Positions 1 to 7,783 of a DNA stretch of 64,000 nt are shown here, one piece after another. This DNA comes from Streptomyces aureus (lineage in GTDB: Bacteria; Actinomycetota; Actinomycetes; Streptomycetales; Streptomycetaceae): assembly GCF_000725495.1 (NCBI RefSeq), contig NZ_JNZD01000008.1:152854-216853 (forward strand), written 5' to 3'. The position numbers and the translations under genes were made by a program. The notes under the pieces are model-generated. The model saw only the letters and a program-made list of their open reading frames with translations, was not told the DNA's origin and did not search any database. Positions within the stretch are counted from its first letter, which is position 1, and each line of letters starts with the position of its first letter.

Positions 1-271
1 CTTCGGCTCAGGGGCGACGTCACATTTGGGAGCGTATGGCCGTTCGACGGTGACCGCGACCGGTATACGAGGAGTTGGGAGCACTCGGGGTACGGGTGGG
101 GCAGGGGTGGGCGGAAGGGGCTCGCGGGATCCCGCCGGCGGGCGGTCACGGTGTACGGAGCCCTACGGCGGGACGTACTTCGGACGAAGGCGCGCGGGGG
201 GTGACCACCGGATGTCCCCATGTCATGATCAGGCGATGCGCCTCACCCGGCGCGTGGGGGATGGGGGCTCG

Positions 272-595
272 ATGCACGGGTATCTCGTGGGGTTCGCCGC
301 ACTGGCCGTCGCCGCGGCCGCGGCGACGGGGATCGCGGCCCTCACGGCCGTCTGGGTTCCGCCGTGGGCCCGCCGCCGGGTCGTCCGCCCGCAGCTGTTC
401 GGCTGGGGTGCGCTGGCGACGGCCGCGGGCGCGGGCCTGTTCATGTTCCCGGGACCGTTCCACGGACGCGACGCCGATCTGACCCCCACCGCCCTGGTCG
501 GCATTCCGCTGTTCTTCCTGGGCGCGGTGCTCCAGGCGATGTCGCAGCACCCCGGCCGGCGCGGCCCGGCCCCGACGGACACCGGGACCGGCTGA
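272..595 (+). CDS. Small membrane protein, function unknown
   Basis: Predicted 107-aa protein with hydrophobic segments at about residues 3-25, 43-60 and 72-90, so probably two or three membrane spans, and a Pro/Gly/Thr-rich tail. I chose the ATG at 272 because the first helix starts immediately (MHGYLVGFAAL) and a G-rich stretch (GGGGGATGGGGG) precedes it. An in-frame ATG at 236 would only add a polar leader. It is convergent with the succinate dehydrogenase operon. I do not recognise the family; a role in the membrane is inferred only from hydrophobicity. Confidence 0.6.
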   Translation: MHGYLVGFAALAVAAAAATGIAALTAVWVPPWARRRVVRPQLFGWGALATAAGAGLFMFPGPFHGRDADLTPTALVGIPLFFLGAVLQAMSQHPGRRGPAPTDTGTG

Positions 596-628
596 CGGCT
601 GGACCGGATCGGTGGACGCCGGGACGCG

Positions 629-669
629 CGGGGGCGGGGAAAGGCGCGCCGCCCCCCGTCCCGCCCCCG
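629..669. terminator. Bidirectional hairpin between convergent genes
   Basis: A 10-bp perfect stem (arms 629-638 and 660-669, GC-only, CGGGGGCGGG with its complement) lies between the stop of the small membrane protein gene and the stop of sdhB. There is no T-run, which is usual for Streptomyces terminators. Confidence 0.5.
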
Positions 670-688
670 GCGCCCCGTAGCCGTCCGC

Positions 689-1459
689 CTACGTCCGCCG
701 TCTGCCGATCTTCGAGCCCAGCCACACCAGCGGGTCGTACTTGCGGTCGACCGCCCGTTCCTTCAGCGGGATCAGCGCGTTGTCCGTGATCTTGATGCCC
801 TCGGGGCAGACCTCCGTGCAGCACTTGGTGATGTTGCAGTAGCCGAGGCCGTGCTCGTCCTGGGCCGTGGCCTTGCGATCCAGCCCCGATTCCGCGGCCG
901 CGTCCAGCGGGTGCATGTCCAGTTCCGCCACCCGCATCAGGAAGCGCGGCCCGGCGAACGCGGGCTTGTTCTCCTCGTGGTCGCGCACCACATGACAGGT
1001 GTCCTGGCACAGGAAGCACTCGATGCACTTGCGGAACTCCTGCGGCCGGTCGACGTCCTCCTGCATCATCCGGTACTCGCCGGGTCCGACTCCGGCGGGC
1101 GGCACGAAGGCAGGGACCTGCCGCGCCTTGTCGTAGTTGAAGCCGACGTCGGTCACCAGGTCCCGTACGACCGGGAAGGCGCGCAGCGGGGTGACGGTGA
1201 TCGTCTCCTCCCGGGAGAACACCGACATCCGCGTCATGCACATCAGCCGCGGCCGGCCGTTGATCTCCGCCGAGCACGAACCGCACTTGCCCGCCTTGCA
1301 GTTCCAGCGCACGGCGAGGTCCGGGGCCTGGGTCGCCTGGAGGCGGTGGATGATGTCGAGCACCACCTCGCCCTCGTTGACCTCGACCCCGAAGTCCTCC
1401 AGTCCGCCGCCCCCGACGTCCCCGCGCCACACCTTGAAGCGGGCCTCGTAGCTGCTCAT
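689..1459 (-). CDS. sdhB: Succinate dehydrogenase iron-sulfur subunit
   Basis: 256-aa iron-sulfur subunit that passes electrons from the FAD of SdhA to the membrane subunit and menaquinone. Cysteine sets are visible for a [2Fe-2S] centre (C54, C59, C62, C74) and for two further clusters (C145/C148/C151/C155 and C208/C213/C214/C218, the last with TKCCTEVCP). The ATG at 1459 overlaps the stop of sdhA as ATGA, so the two are translationally coupled; longer upstream starts would run inside sdhA. Together with the five-helix SdhC this is the type of enzyme called Sdh1 in mycobacteria. Last gene of the operon. Confidence 0.93.
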   Translation of the reverse strand: MSSYEARFKVWRGDVGGGGLEDFGVEVNEGEVVLDIIHRLQATQAPDLAVRWNCKAGKCGSCSAEINGRPRLMCMTRMSVFSREETITVTPLRAFPVVRDLVTDVGFNYDKARQVPAFVPPAGVGPGEYRMMQEDVDRPQEFRKCIECFLCQDTCHVVRDHEENKPAFAGPRFLMRVAELDMHPLDAAAESGLDRKATAQDEHGLGYCNITKCCTEVCPEGIKITDNALIPLKERAVDRKYDPLVWLGSKIGRRRT

Positions 1460-3423
1460 TCGTACAGCTCCTCCTCGGCGAGGTACTTGACCAGCTCTTC
1501 CTTCTCGAAGAGGGCGAGCAGGTCGGGGCGGACGGGCGGGGTGGTCTCGTTCACCAGGTCGATCTGGCCGGCCACCGGATCGGTGGCGGCCAGCCCGCCG
1601 GTGGGGTCGGCGAGCCGGCACAGCAGATTGATCCGGCGCCAGGACCGCTCCATCGCCGGGTGGTCCTCGCGGGTGTGCCCGCCGCGCGACTCCTCCCGCT
1701 CCAGCGCCGCCCGGGCGACGCACTCGCTGACCAGGAGCATGTTCCTGAGGTCGAGGGCGAGGTGCCAGCCCGGGTTGAACTGGCGGTGGCCCTCCACCCC
1801 GGCCCGGCGGGCCCGTACCCGCAGCTCGGCGAGCTTCTCCAGGGCCGCCTCCATCTCCGCCTCGCGGCGGATGATGCCGACCAGGTCGTTCATGGCCTGC
1901 TGGAGCTCCTGGTGCAGGGTGTACGGGTTCTCGGGGGGCCGCGCGGCGGGGGCGGCGGTGTTCGCGGCGGGGACGGAGTCGGGACCCTCGGCCGAGAAGG
2001 GCCGCAGCGCCTCCGCGGCGGCCGCGTCGACCTGGGCGTCGTCCACCGGCGGGCGCGTGCTCTTCCCGGTGAGCCCGGCGGCGTACTCGGCCGCGTGCCA
2101 GCCGGCCCGGCGCCCGAACACCAGCAGGTCGGAGAGGGAGTTGCCGCCCAGCCGGTTGGAGCCGTGCATGCCGCCCGCGACCTCGCCGGCCGCGAAGAGA
2201 CCGGGCACCCCGCGCGCCGCCGCCGTGTCCGAGTCGACCGCGATGCCGCCCATCACGTAGTGGCAGGTGGGCCCGACCTCCATGGCCTCCGCCGTGATGT
2301 CCACGTCGGCCAGCTCCTTGAACTGGTGGTACATGGAGGGGAGCCGGCGCCGGATCACCTCGGCGGGCATCCGGGTGGACACGTCGAGGAAGACCCCTCC
2401 GTGCGGCGATCCGCGACCGGCCTTGACCTCGGAGTTGATGGCCCGCGCCACCTCGTCGCGCGGCAGCAGCTCGGGCGGGCGCCGGTTGTGGTCCGGGTCC
2501 TCGTACCAGCGGTCGCCCTCCTCCTCCGACTGCGCGTACTTCTCCTTGAAGACGTCGGGGATGTAGTCGAACATGAACCGCTTGCCCTCGGAGTTGCGCA
2601 GGACCCCGCCGTCGCCGCGCACCGACTCGGTGACGAGGATGCCCTTGACCGACGGCGGCCAGACCATGCCGGTCGGATGGAACTGCACGAACTCCATGTT
2701 CAGCAGCGGCGCCCCGGCGAGCAGCGCCAGCGCGTGTCCGTCACCCGTGTACTCCCACGAGTTGGACGTCACCTTGAAGGACTTGCCGATGCCGCCGGTG
2801 GCGATCACCACCGAGGGCGCCTCCAGGGTGAAGAAGCGCCCGGACTCGCGTTCGTAGCAGAAGACGCCCGAGACGCGCTCGCCGTCCTTCAGCACCCGGG
2901 TGACGGTGCACTCCTGATAGACCTTCAGGCGTGATTCGTAGTCCCCGGTCTCCTTCATGTCCTCCTGCTGGAGGGACACGATCTTCTGTTGGAGGGTGCG
3001 GATCAGTTCGAGGCCGGTGCGGTCGCCCACGTGGGCGAGGCGCGGGTACTCGTGGCCGCCGAAGTTGCGCTGCGATATCCGCCCGTCCTTCGTCCGGTCG
3101 AACAGGGCGCCCCAGGTCTCCAGTTCCCAGACCCGGTCCGGCGCCTCACGGGCGTGCAGCTCGGCCATCCGCCACTGGTTGAGGAACTTGCCGCCGCGCA
3201 TGGTGTCGCGGAAGTGGACCTCCCAGTTGTCGCCCGAGTTCACATTGCCCATCGCGGCCGCGATGCCGCCCTCGGCCATCACCGTGTGGGCCTTGCCGAA
3301 CAGCGACTTGCAGATCACCGCCGTACGGGCGCCGCGTTCGCGTGCCTCGATCGCGGCGCGCAGCCCGGCGCCACCGGCACCGACCACGACGACGTCCCAC
3401 TCCTGTCGGTCGACCACGGACAT
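1456..3423 (-). CDS. sdhA: Succinate dehydrogenase flavoprotein subunit
   Basis: 655-aa catalytic subunit that oxidises succinate to fumarate, linking the TCA cycle to respiration at the inner face of the membrane. The Rossmann FAD motif VVVGAGGAGL is at residues 12-21. His46 in KAHTVMAEGG is the expected covalent FAD attachment site, and the substrate-site HPTGM and the C-terminal-half GSNRLGGNSL motifs are present. The start is an ATG 18 nt after the end of sdhC, with GGAG 7-8 nt upstream. A Pro/Ala-rich insert near residues 480-500 is unlike E. coli SdhA but common in actinobacterial proteins. Fumarate reductase is an alternative reading, but the aerobic streptomycete context favours succinate dehydrogenase. 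Confidence 0.95.
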   Translation of the reverse strand: MSVVDRQEWDVVVVGAGGAGLRAAIEARERGARTAVICKSLFGKAHTVMAEGGIAAAMGNVNSGDNWEVHFRDTMRGGKFLNQWRMAELHAREAPDRVWELETWGALFDRTKDGRISQRNFGGHEYPRLAHVGDRTGLELIRTLQQKIVSLQQEDMKETGDYESRLKVYQECTVTRVLKDGERVSGVFCYERESGRFFTLEAPSVVIATGGIGKSFKVTSNSWEYTGDGHALALLAGAPLLNMEFVQFHPTGMVWPPSVKGILVTESVRGDGGVLRNSEGKRFMFDYIPDVFKEKYAQSEEEGDRWYEDPDHNRRPPELLPRDEVARAINSEVKAGRGSPHGGVFLDVSTRMPAEVIRRRLPSMYHQFKELADVDITAEAMEVGPTCHYVMGGIAVDSDTAAARGVPGLFAAGEVAGGMHGSNRLGGNSLSDLLVFGRRAGWHAAEYAAGLTGKSTRPPVDDAQVDAAAAEALRPFSAEGPDSVPAANTAAPAARPPENPYTLHQELQQAMNDLVGIIRREAEMEAALEKLAELRVRARRAGVEGHRQFNPGWHLALDLRNMLLVSECVARAALEREESRGGHTREDHPAMERSWRRINLLCRLADPTGGLAATDPVAGQIDLVNETTPPVRPDLLALFEKEELVKYLAEEELYE

Positions 3424-3441
3424 CAGGGGGCTCCACCCAAT

Positions 3442-4263
3442 CTAGAAGAAGCGCGGATCGTCGAAGGCGCCGGACGCGACCAGGTACACATAGAAGTCGG
3501 CGAGCGCCACGCTCACCAACGACGCCCAGGCCAGCAGCATGTGACGGGCGTTCAGCTTCCCGACCCACTGCCACATCCGGTACCGCACGGGATGCTTGGA
3601 GAAGTGCTTGAGCTTCCCGCCGACGATGTGCCGGCAGGAGTGGCAGGAGAGGGTGTACGCCCAGATCAGCGTGATGTTGACCAGGAACACCAGGGTGCCG
3701 AGGCCCATGTGGCCCCACGCGTAGTGCTCGTCGCGGAAGGAGAGCACGGTGTCGTACGTGAGGATGCCCGCGACGACGAGGGCCGCGTAGAAGAAGTACC
3801 GGTGGATGTTCTGAAGGATCAGCGGGAAGCGCGTCTCGCCGGTGTACTTCTTGTGCGGTTCGGCCACCGCGCAGGCCGGCGGGCTCGCCCAGAAGCCCCG
3901 GTAGTAGGCCTTGCGGTAGTAGTAGCAGGTCAGCCGGAAGCCGAGCGGGAAGACCAGGATGATGATCGCGGGGGAGATGCCCCACCAGCTGCCGAACAGG
4001 TCCGCGTTCGGCCCGGCGCGCATCGTCCCGCACCGCTCGGCCAGACACGGCGAGTAGAACGGGGAGACGTAGGGCGCCGCGTAGTAGTGCGCGTCCGCGA
4101 AGGCCCGCCAGGTCGAGTACACGACGAAGGCCAGCAACCCGGCCGCGGTGGCGGCGGGCGCCAGCCACCAGCGGTCGGTCCGCAGATGCGGGGCGGCGAT
4201 CGCGGCGCGTGTACCGGTGCGTACACCGCCGCTGTTCAGATGAGGTTCCGTACCAGTGGCCAA
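3442..4263 (-). CDS. sdhC: Succinate dehydrogenase cytochrome b/membrane subunit
   Basis: 273-aa membrane anchor with about five hydrophobic helices (roughly residues 34-54, 92-114, 148-170, 184-206 and 240-262). Histidines suited to haem ligation occur in NIHRYFFY, SCHSCRHIVGG and NARHMLL. A single five-helix subunit replaces separate SdhC and SdhD, as in the actinobacterial Sdh1 class. The start is a TTG at 4263 with GGAG seven nucleotides upstream. The loop between helices 1 and 2 carries cysteines (CLAERCG) that could pair outside the cell. Transcribed with sdhA and sdhB. Confidence 0.88.
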   Translation of the reverse strand: MATGTEPHLNSGGVRTGTRAAIAAPHLRTDRWWLAPAATAAGLLAFVVYSTWRAFADAHYYAAPYVSPFYSPCLAERCGTMRAGPNADLFGSWWGISPAIIILVFPLGFRLTCYYYRKAYYRGFWASPPACAVAEPHKKYTGETRFPLILQNIHRYFFYAALVVAGILTYDTVLSFRDEHYAWGHMGLGTLVFLVNITLIWAYTLSCHSCRHIVGGKLKHFSKHPVRYRMWQWVGKLNARHMLLAWASLVSVALADFYVYLVASGAFDDPRFF

Positions 4264-4308
4264 CTTCGCACTCCGGTCGGGTTCGGTGGCGCGCCGGTGT
4301 CGCGGGCG

Positions 4309-4632
4309 CTAGTGGGAGGGACCGTGGTGCGCGCCGAGACCCTCGTCGTCGGAATCGGTCCACAAGGAGCTGTCGTACGGGGTGTCGGAGACGGTCACCA
4401 GGTCGGGCACCCTGTCGGAGGCGGACACCGCCGGCCCGGGCCCGGTGGGGCGCCGGGGCGAGGGTCCGGCGGCCTCGCGCAGCAGCGCGAGGCTCTCCCG
4501 CAGATGGTCGGCGTCGGCGCGCACCCGGCGCATCTCCAGACCGGTGCCCATCTGCTGTTCCAGGCGTCGCACCGACCGCTGCAGGTCGTCGAGGCAGCGC
4601 TGGACCGATGTCAGGTCGTCGTGCACGGACAT
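4309..4632 (-). CDS. Coiled-coil hypothetical protein, first gene of sdh operon
   Basis: 107 aa, no signal peptide or membrane segment. Residues 1-55 are charged with heptad-like Leu/Val/Arg spacing (LTSVQRCLDDLQRSVRRLEQQM), predicting a coiled coil; the rest is Pro/Ser/Asp-rich and likely disordered. ATG start with GAGGG about 6 nt upstream. It lies 45 nt before sdhC on the same strand, so it may be co-transcribed with the dehydrogenase. I do not recognise a family; an assembly or regulatory role would be speculation. Confidence 0.65.
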   Translation of the reverse strand: MSVHDDLTSVQRCLDDLQRSVRRLEQQMGTGLEMRRVRADADHLRESLALLREAAGPSPRRPTGPGPAVSASDRVPDLVTVSDTPYDSSLWTDSDDEGLGAHHGPSH

Positions 4633-5100
4633 GACTTGCCCTCACTTCCGTGGGCCCCGAGGCCTTCAGGCGGCAACGTTCATGCGCCTGCGAGTGTTGC
4701 GCGTCACCCGCGCCCGTGTGAAGGCGTGTGCACGGATTGAAGGCGATCGCGCTCCAGAACGAGCCGCGCGCGCCGGTTTCCTCCCCCGCGCGCCGCCCGC
4801 CCCGCCCGGGCGCCCGGGAGCGGGGCGGTGGGCGGCGCGGCAGGCCGGACCGGGCGCGGGACCGGCCGGCCCGGGCGCGTCCGGCGGGGGCCCCGCCCGG
4901 GACGCGGCCGGGAAAGCGGCAGCGGGCGCGGTTCCGGATTGCGCCGCACGAGTGGGGTTTCCCCCGCCCGTCGCCGTGTCGCCGGGGCCCCCTCGCCGCA
5001 CTGCTTTTCAGTTGGCACGTAGATCAGATCAGCTCCCTAATACCGCCGAACGGGATCAGAAGCACCTGCCCCCGCGGCGGAGCGTCCTCCGGAGGTTGCA
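4633..5100. other. Divergent intergenic region, GC-rich
   Basis: 468 nt between the divergently transcribed sdh operon and the LpqW-like lipoprotein gene, so both promoters should be here. Positions 4770-4930 are extremely GC-rich without coding signs. The last 100 nt are less GC-rich and end in GGAGG (5091-5095), the ribosome binding site of the lipoprotein gene. I could not pick a convincing -35/-10 pair. Confidence 0.5.
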
Positions 5101-7602
5101 GTGATGTCCCACGAAGGCGTCGGACTGCGCGCGGTGATGCGCTCGGCCGCATTCCTCACCGCGGGCGTGCTCGCGGTGCCCGCCCTCGCCGCGTGCAGTG
5201 CGGACGACGAGGCCGGCAGACCCGTGGCCGTGCAGGACATCGCGCCCGCGTCCCGCGACGCGATCGCCGACGGCGGCACCCTGCGCTGGGCCGTGGACGC
5301 CGTGCCGGAGACGCTGAACGCGTTCCAGGCCGACGCCGACGCCACGACCTCCCGGGTCGCCGGCGCCGTCCTGCCGTCGATGTACCGGCTGGACGCGAAC
5401 GGGCGGCCGCAGATCAACCCCGCCTACCTGGAGTCGGCGAAGGTCGTGGGCACCTCGCCCAAGCAGGTCGTGCTGTACAAGCTCAACCAGCAGGCCGTGT
5501 GGAGCGACGGACGCGAGATCGGCGCCGCCGACTTCGCCGCCCAGTGGCGCGCCCTGTCCGGCAAGGACTCCTCGTACTGGACGGCGCGCAACGCCGGCTA
5601 CGACCGGATCGAGAAGATCGAGCGGGGCAAGAACGACCTGGAGGTCCGCGTCACCTTCAGCCGCCCCTACGCCGACTGGAAGGCGCTGTTCTCGCCGCTG
5701 TACCCGAAGGACGTCATGGGCACCGCGGACTCCTTCAACGACGGCGCGCGGCGCAAGCTCACGGTCAGCGCGGGGCCCTTCGCGGTGAAGACGGTCGACC
5801 GCAAGGCCGGCACGGTCCGTCTCACGCGCAACGCCCGCTGGTGGGGGCGTCCCGGCAAGCTCGACGAGATCGATCTGGTGGCCGTCGCCCGTGACAAGCG
5901 GGCCGAGGCGCTCGCCGACGGCGAGCTCGACCTGGCCGAGATCGACCCCGCCGAGGCCGAGCGCGTCACCCTCGCGGGCCGGCACAAGGACGGCGGCCCG
6001 TTGCAGGGGGCCTCCGCGACCGGCGAGAGCGAACCGTCCGCGGAGAAGAGCGGGAAGGGCACGTCCGGCACCTCGAAGAAGAAGAGCGAGGACGGCGACT
6101 CCGAGGAGGACGGGAAGAACCCGGCGGACGAGGAGAGCACCAGGCACGAGAAGAGCGACAAGAGCGACAAGGAGGAGGGCGCCAAGCACGACAAGACCGA
6201 GAAATCCGAGAAGAGCGAGAAGACCGAGAAGAGCGGCACGAAGAGCGGGCACGACGACAGCGACGAGGGCGACGGGGACGAGAAGACCGACAAGCCCGAG
6301 AAGAGCGCACACAAGAAGAGCGACAAGAGCGAGGACGGCGACCGGAGCGAGGACGGCGGGTCGGGCACCAAGGGGAGCGGCGCCGGCGCGAAGGCGGGCT
6401 CCTCGGCTTCGACGCTGAGCGAGTTCGTGATCCGCAAGTCCCTCGAACCCGCCTACACGCAGCTCGCCCTCAACGGCTCCGAGGGCCCGCTGGCCGACGA
6501 GCGCGTCCGCCGCGCGGTCGCCCGCGCCCTGGACCGCAAGGAACTCGCCCGGGTCGTCCTGCGGCCGCTCGGGCTGCCCGCCGAGCCGGTCGGCAGCCAT
6601 CTCGCCCTCGCCGGCCAGGCCGCGTACGCGGACAACAGCGGTGCCCTCGGCGAGCAGGACGCCGCCGAGGCGCGGGCGCTGCTCGCGGACGCCGGCTGGG
6701 TGCCGGGCGGACCCGTCACCGAGCAGAAGAAGACGGAGAAGGCGGCGGGGTCCAAGGGCAAGAAGGAGGACTCCGGCGACGACGACAGGCCGGGCGGGAC
6801 GTACGACCTCGGGGACGACGACAAGCCCGCCGGCGTGGGCCGTGAGCCCGCGCAGGACCCGAAGGACCACGCGCACAAGCAGGAGCAGCAGGGCGGCGCG
6901 CGGCCCGGCGTCCTCGCGGACGACCAGGCGGCCCGGCACCTGGACGGCCGGCAGTACGCCGGGCACGGCGGCCTGCCGGGGGCGTACGCGCCCAAGGGGA
7001 CGGCCGCCCCGGCGGGTGCCGCCTCGAACCTCCTCGCCAAGGACGGCAAGGCCCTGACGCTCCGCTTCGTCGTGCCCTCCGGTGCGGGCTCGGAGTCCCT
7101 GCGGCTCGTGGCCGACCGGATCGCGCGGATGCTCCAGCGCATCGGCGTCCGCGCCGACATCACGAAGGTCCCCGACGAGAGCTACTTCAAGGACCACATC
7201 GCCTCGGGGCAGTACGACCTGGCGCTCTACTCGTGGCCCGCGTCCGCCTTCCCCGCCACCGACGCCCGCCCGATCTACGCCAAGCCCGTCCCGGCGGCGG
7301 ACGGCTCGCTGAGCGTCGAGCAGAACTACACCCGCGTCGGCACCGACCAGGTCGACCAGCTGTTCGACCAGGCGCTCTCCACCCTGAACGAGGACGAGGA
7401 GCGCTCCCTGGTCCGCAAGGCGGACGCCCGCATCTGGGCCGCGGCCGGCTCCATCCCGCTCTACCAGCGCCCCCAGCTGACCGCCGCCCGTATCGGTCTG
7501 GCCAACACCGGGGCCTTCGGATTCCAGACCCCGGTGTACGAGGACATGGGCTTCCTGAAGAAGGGCGCGAAGCCTTCCGCGAGCCCGTCGAAGAGCGGGT
7601 GA
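5101..7602 (+). CDS. LpqW-like solute-binding lipoprotein with charged inserts
   Basis: 833-aa family 5 extracellular solute-binding protein (OppA/DppA fold) with a Sec lipoprotein signal ending LAAC near residue 31. It is about 200 residues longer than usual because of two low-complexity inserts: residues ~300-433 (Lys/Glu/Asp/Ser-rich, repeated EKSEKS and KSDKS) and ~535-647 (KKTEK, DDDRPGG, DHAHKQEQ). The fold continues on both sides (RRAVARALDRKEL; LRFVVPSGAGSESLRLVADRI). GGAGG at 5091-5095 suits either GTG 5101 or ATG 5104. It stands alone, without permeases, next to typA. Mycobacterium has lpqW next to typA, so LpqW-like is my inference; LpqW acts in cell-envelope lipoglycan synthesis rather than transport. 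Peptide binding remains possible. Confidence 0.75.
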   Translation: MMSHEGVGLRAVMRSAAFLTAGVLAVPALAACSADDEAGRPVAVQDIAPASRDAIADGGTLRWAVDAVPETLNAFQADADATTSRVAGAVLPSMYRLDANGRPQINPAYLESAKVVGTSPKQVVLYKLNQQAVWSDGREIGAADFAAQWRALSGKDSSYWTARNAGYDRIEKIERGKNDLEVRVTFSRPYADWKALFSPLYPKDVMGTADSFNDGARRKLTVSAGPFAVKTVDRKAGTVRLTRNARWWGRPGKLDEIDLVAVARDKRAEALADGELDLAEIDPAEAERVTLAGRHKDGGPLQGASATGESEPSAEKSGKGTSGTSKKKSEDGDSEEDGKNPADEESTRHEKSDKSDKEEGAKHDKTEKSEKSEKTEKSGTKSGHDDSDEGDGDEKTDKPEKSAHKKSDKSEDGDRSEDGGSGTKGSGAGAKAGSSASTLSEFVIRKSLEPAYTQLALNGSEGPLADERVRRAVARALDRKELARVVLRPLGLPAEPVGSHLALAGQAAYADNSGALGEQDAAEARALLADAGWVPGGPVTEQKKTEKAAGSKGKKEDSGDDDRPGGTYDLGDDDKPAGVGREPAQDPKDHAHKQEQQGGARPGVLADDQAARHLDGRQYAGHGGLPGAYAPKGTAAPAGAASNLLAKDGKALTLRFVVPSGAGSESLRLVADRIARMLQRIGVRADITKVPDESYFKDHIASGQYDLALYSWPASAFPATDARPIYAKPVPAADGSLSVEQNYTRVGTDQVDQLFDQALSTLNEDEERSLVRKADARIWAAAGSIPLYQRPQLTAARIGLANTGAFGFQTPVYEDMGFLKKGAKPSASPSKSG

Positions 7603-7615
7603 CCTGCGGGTGAAC

Positions 7616-7647
7616 GGACCGGGCCCGCCCCGTGGCGGGCCCGGTCC
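7616..7647. terminator. Hairpin after LpqW-like gene
   Basis: 14-bp perfect stem (arms 7616-7629 and 7634-7647) with loop CCGT, starting 13 nt after the stop codon. It has no T-run, and probably separates the lipoprotein gene from typA. Confidence 0.6.
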
Positions 7648-7783
7648 GGCCGGGCTCCGGCAACCCTGCGGAGGCCGCTTCTGTCAAGGCCACGTACCAT
7701 GGGGTAAGGCCGTGGCGTGTTCAGCCCGGCAGTGGCCCCGCGATGCGGAGGCCGTCCACTCACTCCGGGAGAAGCGCCTCACT

